Shown piece by piece: positions 14,521 through 18,730 of a stretch of 18,730 nt of DNA; position 1 is the stretch's first letter, and each line of letters starts with the position of its first letter. Origin of the DNA: Bacillota bacterium (GTDB lineage Bacteria; Bacillota; Clostridia; Saccharofermentanales; DTU023). The position numbers were made by a program, and so were the translations under genes. Location of the stretch: assembly GCA_023388605.1 (NCBI GenBank), contig JAEWFX010000053.1, positions 1 through 18,730 on the forward strand, given 5' to 3'. The notes below the pieces were generated by a model. It was not told the DNA's origin. It made no database searches and was given only the letters and a program-made list of their open reading frames with translations.

Positions 14521-15753
14521 TTAGAAATAGTTCATGGGGTCTACTGCACTGCCGCCGATACGTATCTCAAAGTGCAGATGTGGACCAGTAGAATCACCCG
14601 TAGAACCGACAAAACCAATAGTCTGATTCTGTGCTACTGAATCACCAGCGGAGCAATTGTAGCCGCTGAGATGTCCATAAGCTGTGGCCGTGCCATCACC
14701 GTGATCGATGAGGATGAAGTTACCGTATCCGCCAAACCAACCTGCCTGTAAGACTGTGCCAGACTTAGAAGCGACAACTGGTGAACCATAAGCCGAACCG
14801 ATATCGACACCATAGTGGAAATTGCGCCCGAACATATCACGCGGACCAAAGTCCGAAGTGATGTAGTAATAACCAGGAGAAGGCCAGATGAAGCCATCTG
14901 AAGATACAGGTGGATCAATAGTTGTGCCAGAGTCATCAGAACTATCAGAACCACTGTCACTGTTTTCTTCTGATCTTTTAGCTTCTTCAGCAGCCTTGCG
15001 TTCTGCTTCCAAACGTTCATAAGCGGCAGATAGTTCTGCCTCTAAATCTTTATCAGTGTTCTGAGCATCAGCCAATTGTTGGTGAGCGTCTTCGATTGTC
15101 CAACCGATTTCATTGAGACGACTACTCACATAATCCTTATCGGCTTCCATCTTTTGCATTTCATCTTCGACTTCAGCCATGTGATCTTCTAATTGCTTGA
15201 TGTTTTTGTTGGTGTCTTCTAGGAGTTTGTTGACTTCTTGTTCTTTTTTCAACAGATCATCCAGAGCCTCTTCATCGGCCTCTGTGATAGTTTTCATAAA
15301 GCGTACTGTTGAGAAAAAACCTTGCAGAGACTCAGATTCTAATAATAATTCCAACCAACTCTTATTTTGCAGTTTGAACATTGATTCTACGCGATCAGCG
15401 TACTGTTCCTTTTTATCCTCAAAATTCTTGGTGGCGACTTCGAGGTTTACCAACATAGTTTGTTGTACTTTGATGCTGTTTTCCTTCTCGGTCTGTAATT
15501 TTTGGAATTGTTCTTTCTGTTCGTCACTACGATCTTTGAGCCATTTGTACTCTTCTTCGATATTAGCGGCTTGATTTTTAAGCTCACCCAATTGGTCAGA
15601 CAGTTGATCGATCTGCTGCTGAACTTCTTCTTGGCGAGCAGTGATCTCGTCGATCTCAGTCGCACTCACCGGCTTGCTGCCAATAATAAAACAACTAAAA
15701 ATCAAACAGAAAATGAGTAAAAAACTAATATATCTACTAGTTACTTTTTTCAT
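14521..15753 (-). CDS. Secreted coiled-coil M23 peptidase (EnvC-like murein hydrolase, FtsEX partner)
   Basis: A secreted peptidoglycan endopeptidase of 410 residues. A signal peptide (about 1-31, hydrophobic core FLLIFCLIFSCFIIG, likely cleavage after VSA) precedes a long coiled coil at about 33-260 that is rich in Glu, Lys and Gln. A Ser/Asp linker (261-280) joins it to a C-terminal M23 (LytM) domain at about 290-408. Zinc ligands H313 and D317 (HYGVDIGS) and H394 (HLHFE) are intact, as are H361 and H392. This differs from E. coli EnvC, whose LytM domain is catalytically degenerate and only activates amidases. The coiled coil with WLELLLESESLQGFF (133-147) resembles the FtsX-binding region of EnvC/PcsB-type partners. 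Its place directly after ftsX supports FtsEX control of its activity. Confidence 0.93.
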   Translation of the reverse strand: MKKVTSRYISFLLIFCLIFSCFIIGSKPVSATEIDEITARQEEVQQQIDQLSDQLGELKNQAANIEEEYKWLKDRSDEQKEQFQKLQTEKENSIKVQQTMLVNLEVATKNFEDKKEQYADRVESMFKLQNKSWLELLLESESLQGFFSTVRFMKTITEADEEALDDLLKKEQEVNKLLEDTNKNIKQLEDHMAEVEDEMQKMEADKDYVSSRLNEIGWTIEDAHQQLADAQNTDKDLEAELSAAYERLEAERKAAEEAKRSEENSDSGSDSSDDSGTTIDPPVSSDGFIWPSPGYYYITSDFGPRDMFGRNFHYGVDIGSAYGSPVVASKSGTVLQAGWFGGYGNFILIDHGDGTATAYGHLSGYNCSAGDSVAQNQTIGFVGSTGDSTGPHLHFEIRIGGSAVDPMNYF

Positions 15754-15762
15754 AAAACCTCG

Positions 15763-16662
15763 TTAAACAAAAGTATGTTTACGTACTGATAGAGCACTGG
15801 TCAAACCACCTAACATCAGGCCGACCAAGACAATCAAAATGCAACCTAGCGGCAATAACTGCCAAGGGCTGATCAAAGAAAAGGAGTGAGACATCAAGTC
15901 ACTGACCTTAAAACGATTATATAACGCCATATAAGTTACAGCGTAGGCAACTCCGGCAAGCGTAGCTCCGATAAAACCGACGATCATACCCTGTAAAACA
16001 AAGGGTATGCGAATAAAACGGTTGGTTGCACCTAAATACTTCATTATGTTGATCTCTTGTGAACGAGCCAAAGCTGCTACCCTAGTCATATTGCTGATAA
16101 TAAAGATGGTGATCAGGGATAGAGCTACAAACACTACTGAACTCAAGATATTCACCTGCACCTTGAGCTTGCTCAAAAACTCCATAACGCCTTGTTCTAG
16201 ATGAACTTCACTGACCGCAGGGAAATTCTTGACTTCTTCACGGAACTGTTCACCTGTCGAAGGATCTTTAAGGCGTACTTGTATGGTATAAGGTATGCGA
16301 TTTTTATAATCGAATCCTTCATACAATTCGTCTCTGCCGATGTTCTTTTTGAAATTCTCAAAATTCTGTTCGGGCGTGTAGAGTTCATGAAACACTACTG
16401 CATCTGACTCTTCTAATACACTGTCTAATTGTCTAGCCATAGCTCCATCAGCAGTTGTCTTGAAAACAATTTCTACCGGTGGTTGCTGACCAGCGATATT
16501 GACTAAGTGATTGATATTGGTAGAAAAAGCAAAAAAGCACGCCGTCATATACAACAACATCATCATAGTGGTGATGGAGGCGATCAAAACTAAGGGATGT
16601 CGGAAAATGCCGACAAATCCGTCTCTGATCGCATAACGGTAACCTTTAGTCTTCATAGCCAT
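15763..16662 (-). CDS. ftsX: Cell division ABC transporter permease FtsX
   Basis: FtsX is the membrane subunit of the FtsEX complex, which passes ATP-driven movements to a wall hydrolase outside the cell. The 299 residues have four membrane segments at about 25-47, 171-191, 217-245 and 269-290. An extracytoplasmic loop at about 50-168 lies between the first and second, as the family requires. The cytoplasmic coupling segment RSQEINIMKYLGATNRFIRI (200-219) is the conserved FtsX signature that contacts FtsE. The ATG overlaps the ftsE stop (TAATG) with GGAGG upstream. A second ATG two codons later is a weaker choice. The M23 peptidase starts nine bases downstream. Confidence 0.97.
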   Translation of the reverse strand: MAMKTKGYRYAIRDGFVGIFRHPLVLIASITTMMMLLYMTACFFAFSTNINHLVNIAGQQPPVEIVFKTTADGAMARQLDSVLEESDAVVFHELYTPEQNFENFKKNIGRDELYEGFDYKNRIPYTIQVRLKDPSTGEQFREEVKNFPAVSEVHLEQGVMEFLSKLKVQVNILSSVVFVALSLITIFIISNMTRVAALARSQEINIMKYLGATNRFIRIPFVLQGMIVGFIGATLAGVAYAVTYMALYNRFKVSDLMSHSFSLISPWQLLPLGCILIVLVGLMLGGLTSALSVRKHTFV

Positions 16663-17759
16663 TATTCTTCCTCCCCACTATCTTGTGATTTGCGATCACT
16701 GCGCTCCTCGCCGAGCAGGAAATCATCCTCCTCATCGACGCTGAAAATAGGGGCAAAAGGCTCTTTAGCATCAACCTTTTCCTCGGATAAAAATTCGGCT
16801 ACAGTGTATTCGGGAGCAGTATCATCGCCGAGACCCTCTACTAGATCTTCGGCATCTTTAGGATCAGCTTGTTCTTCTGCACTCTGTACAGATGCTTGTC
16901 CTCCTCGCCATTGCAACTTAGCGATGCGTTCAGCTAGAGAACCTACATTGCGACGACGACGTTTCTCTGCATACTCTTCAGAATCAATTTGTTTATGTTT
17001 GAGATGTTCGATATTGATCTTAGTGAAGAATTCACTGATCTCTTCGATCTCTTCTTCCGGACGCACATAACATAGAGCTGGGTCTTCACTGATAATAGCT
17101 TCTTTATCAGAGATGATTTTGCCTTGGCTCAACTCGATCACACGCTTACCCATCTGTTCTACCAAAACCATGTCATGGGTACAGACTATAACCGTAGTAC
17201 CAGCGCGATTGATCTCCTCTAACAGAGCCATGACAGCTTCACTGTTAGCAGGGTCTAAGTTACCTGTGGGCTCGTCTGCCAATATCAAGCGAGGATTGTT
17301 GACCATGGCACGAGCGAGACCGACACGCTGAGCTTCACCACCAGATAATTCATCTGGATAACAATCTGCTTTATGGCGCAGACCTACTACGCTCAAAACC
17401 ATCATCACTCGTTGCTTGATATGCTTTTTGCGTGCACCGACAATCTCCATCGCAAAAGCGATGTTCTCATAGACAGTCTTAGTGGAGATCAGACGGAAAT
17501 CCTGAAAAACCATGCCTATCTTACGGCGTATCAGTGGGATCAGGCGGCGACGCAAACGACCTATCTCGTAGTCTTCGATCACGACTCTACCTGAAGTCGG
17601 TCTTTCTTCACATGACAATAATTTGATCAAAGTAGATTTGCCGGCTCCACTTTCACCTATTATAAAGACGAATTCACCGTCTTCGATCTTTAAATTTACA
17701 TCCTCTAAGGCTCTAGCATCATTGTTATAAACCTTAGAAATGTTTTGAAATTCTATCAA
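16662..17759 (-). CDS. ftsE: Cell division ATP-binding protein FtsE with long acidic C-terminal extension
   Basis: This is the cytoplasmic ATPase of FtsEX. The ABC domain (about 1-225) has Walker A GESGAGKST (35-43), Q-loop Q86, signature LSGGE at 138-142, Walker B LILADEPTG with D162 and E163, and H-loop H195. Ordinary FtsE stops near 230 residues, but this one has 365. Residues about 226-365 form an extension: a helical, basic-to-mixed part (PEEEIEEISEFF, then EKRRRRNVGSLAERIAKLQW) followed by a long acidic low-complexity tail ending in DSGEEE. The start is TTG (complement of 17757-17759), supported by the canonical N-terminus (MIEFQNISKVY) and by AAGAGG five bases upstream. ftsX overlaps its stop. 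Confidence 0.96.
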   Translation of the reverse strand: MIEFQNISKVYNNDARALEDVNLKIEDGEFVFIIGESGAGKSTLIKLLSCEERPTSGRVVIEDYEIGRLRRRLIPLIRRKIGMVFQDFRLISTKTVYENIAFAMEIVGARKKHIKQRVMMVLSVVGLRHKADCYPDELSGGEAQRVGLARAMVNNPRLILADEPTGNLDPANSEAVMALLEEINRAGTTVIVCTHDMVLVEQMGKRVIELSQGKIISDKEAIISEDPALCYVRPEEEIEEISEFFTKINIEHLKHKQIDSEEYAEKRRRRNVGSLAERIAKLQWRGGQASVQSAEEQADPKDAEDLVEGLGDDTAPEYTVAEFLSEEKVDAKEPFAPIFSVDEEDDFLLGEERSDRKSQDSGEEE

Positions 17760-17779
17760 AATAGCCTCTTTCTCAAAGA

Positions 17780-18730
17780 TTACCTGCGGAAAGCTTGGGT
17801 ATCTCGATGTAAGGATTCGAGGTACTTACGCACCATGGATGCAAGTTTAAATAATACTGCATCATCAAAATTACGTAAATCTAAGCCCGTTATCTTCTGT
17901 ACTTTATCTAGACGGTAGACCAATGTATTGCGGTGTACAAATAACTGACGCGAAGTCTCAGAACCATTGAGATTGTTCTCAAAAAATTTCTGTATAGTCA
18001 ACAAGGTCTCTTTATCTAGTTCCTCATATGCCTCTGGGGCGAAAACTTCCGACAAAAATAGTTGACACAAAGTGGGTGGTAACTGGTAGATCAAGCGTCC
18101 CAATCCCAGGCGGTTGTAGCGCATAATACGCGAATCATCCGTAAAGATCTTACCGACAGTCAAGGCGAGTGAAGCCTCACGATAAGATTTGGGTATCTCC
18201 TTCAAAACTTCCACCGGCATGCCCACACCCAGATGCACTCTAGTTCCCAGACTATCTTCGAGTGCAGATAGGATGACCTCGGGAAAATCTGGACTGTTCG
18301 GCTTAGTTGCCTTAGGATCAACTTCCATGATCAGAACGAAATTCTCTTCGTCGATGGGAATAAAATGATGTTCCTGTGGACCCTCTGTCACCTGCTGCAA
18401 AATATTTTTGACCTTGAGCAGGCTACCGCCGGAAATATGGATCAAGAAGCACTGACGTCTGAGTGTATTAGGAATATTGTATTCACGTGCCTTGATAGGG
18501 ATATCGCCAGGTAATTCATTTTCGAGCAAAACATTTTTGAGGAATGTCTCACACTCTGCTGTGTTGCTGCGTTCTTGTAGAGCACTACCTACCCAACCTG
18601 CCAATAGATCTAAGTAGTTGATCTCTACTTTGCCTGTTCCTTCGATGTACCCGACAAGCGATACTTGTCCATCATGCAAAACTTTGACATAAGTGCGGTC
18701 ACCGAAGATACTGCGTTGATCAGGCGACTT
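17780..18730 (-). CDS. PucR/CdaR-family transcriptional regulator, N-terminus cut by window edge
   Basis: The frame is open to the right window edge (visible residues begin KSPDQRSIFGDRTYVKVLHD), so about 316 C-terminal residues are seen. A TTG at 18679 is in frame but sits mid-domain and is unlikely to be the start. The C-terminus is a PucR-type helix-turn-helix (HTH_30): NLNGSETSRQLFVHRNTLVY, then RLDKVQKITGLDL, at the end of the protein. The middle region (VHLGVGMPVEVLKEIPKSYREA) matches the GGDEF-like domain that precedes this helix-turn-helix in CdaR-type regulators. The effector cannot be told. It ends 20 bases before ftsE in the same direction, so it may be co-transcribed with ftsEX and could influence that operon. 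Confidence 0.85.
   Translation of the reverse strand, partial: KSPDQRSIFGDRTYVKVLHDGQVSLVGYIEGTGKVEINYLDLLAGWVGSALQERSNTAECETFLKNVLLENELPGDIPIKAREYNIPNTLRRQCFLIHISGGSLLKVKNILQQVTEGPQEHHFIPIDEENFVLIMEVDPKATKPNSPDFPEVILSALEDSLGTRVHLGVGMPVEVLKEIPKSYREASLALTVGKIFTDDSRIMRYNRLGLGRLIYQLPPTLCQLFLSEVFAPEAYEELDKETLLTIQKFFENNLNGSETSRQLFVHRNTLVYRLDKVQKITGLDLRNFDDAVLFKLASMVRKYLESLHRDTQAFRR

Noticed and set aside
15197..15574. Plus-strand open frame rich in Ser, Phe and Leu
   Set aside because: This is the expected antisense product of the Glu/Lys-rich coiled-coil coding sequence of the M23 gene.
18677..18679. TTG as the start of the PucR-type regulator
   Set aside because: The frame is open to the window edge, and the residues before it (SIFGDRTYVKV) read like the same domain, so the gene is 5'-truncated instead.

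Overview
This window is a dense stretch of bacterial housekeeping chromosome. Every supported gene is on the minus strand, so transcription runs from high to low coordinates. The content and gene order point to a low-to-moderate GC Bacillota, most likely Clostridia-like. The evidence is the tilS-hpt-ftsH block, the rpsF-ssb-rpsR-rplI-dnaB block, the ftsE-ftsX-M23-S41 protease block, and strong AGGAGG-type ribosome binding sites. The genus cannot be read from the sequence. I see no rRNA, tRNA, CRISPR array, insertion sequence, prophage or toxin gene, and no gene-free stretch longer than 300 bases.

Layout in the direction of transcription. (1) 18730-11151: the 3' part of a PucR/CdaR-type regulator, then ftsE, ftsX, a coiled-coil M23 peptidase, an S41 (CtpA-type) protease, hslO (Hsp33) and trpS. 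Spacings are tight or overlapping, and the unit ends in a hairpin with a T tract at about 11076-11097. It joins cell-wall hydrolase control (FtsEX plus its probable extracellular hydrolase) to envelope proteolysis, redox stress protection and tRNA charging. (2) 11048-7000: a complete class Ib ribonucleotide reductase operon in the order nrdI-nrdE-nrdF-nrdH, with a near-perfect NrdR box over its probable start site. (3) 6985-1: a good sigma-A promoter (TTGACG-17-TACTAT) and a structured leader that looks like the S6:S18 autoregulatory element, then rpsF, ssb, rpsR, a hairpin, rplI, dnaB, tilS, hpt, ftsH and the start of a membrane-anchored protein that runs off the left edge (possibly an SGNH hydrolase).

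Most of the window is ordinary and well conserved, and I found no convincing undescribed multi-gene system. The points worth a second look are small. FtsE has an acidic C-terminal extension of about 140 residues. The S41 protease has Thr where the catalytic Gln is expected. NrdF has an extra residue between two expected metal ligands. SSB carries two residues beyond its usual terminal Pro-Phe. A 7-bp dyad overlaps the rpsF promoter, and the NrdH-like protein is divergent.
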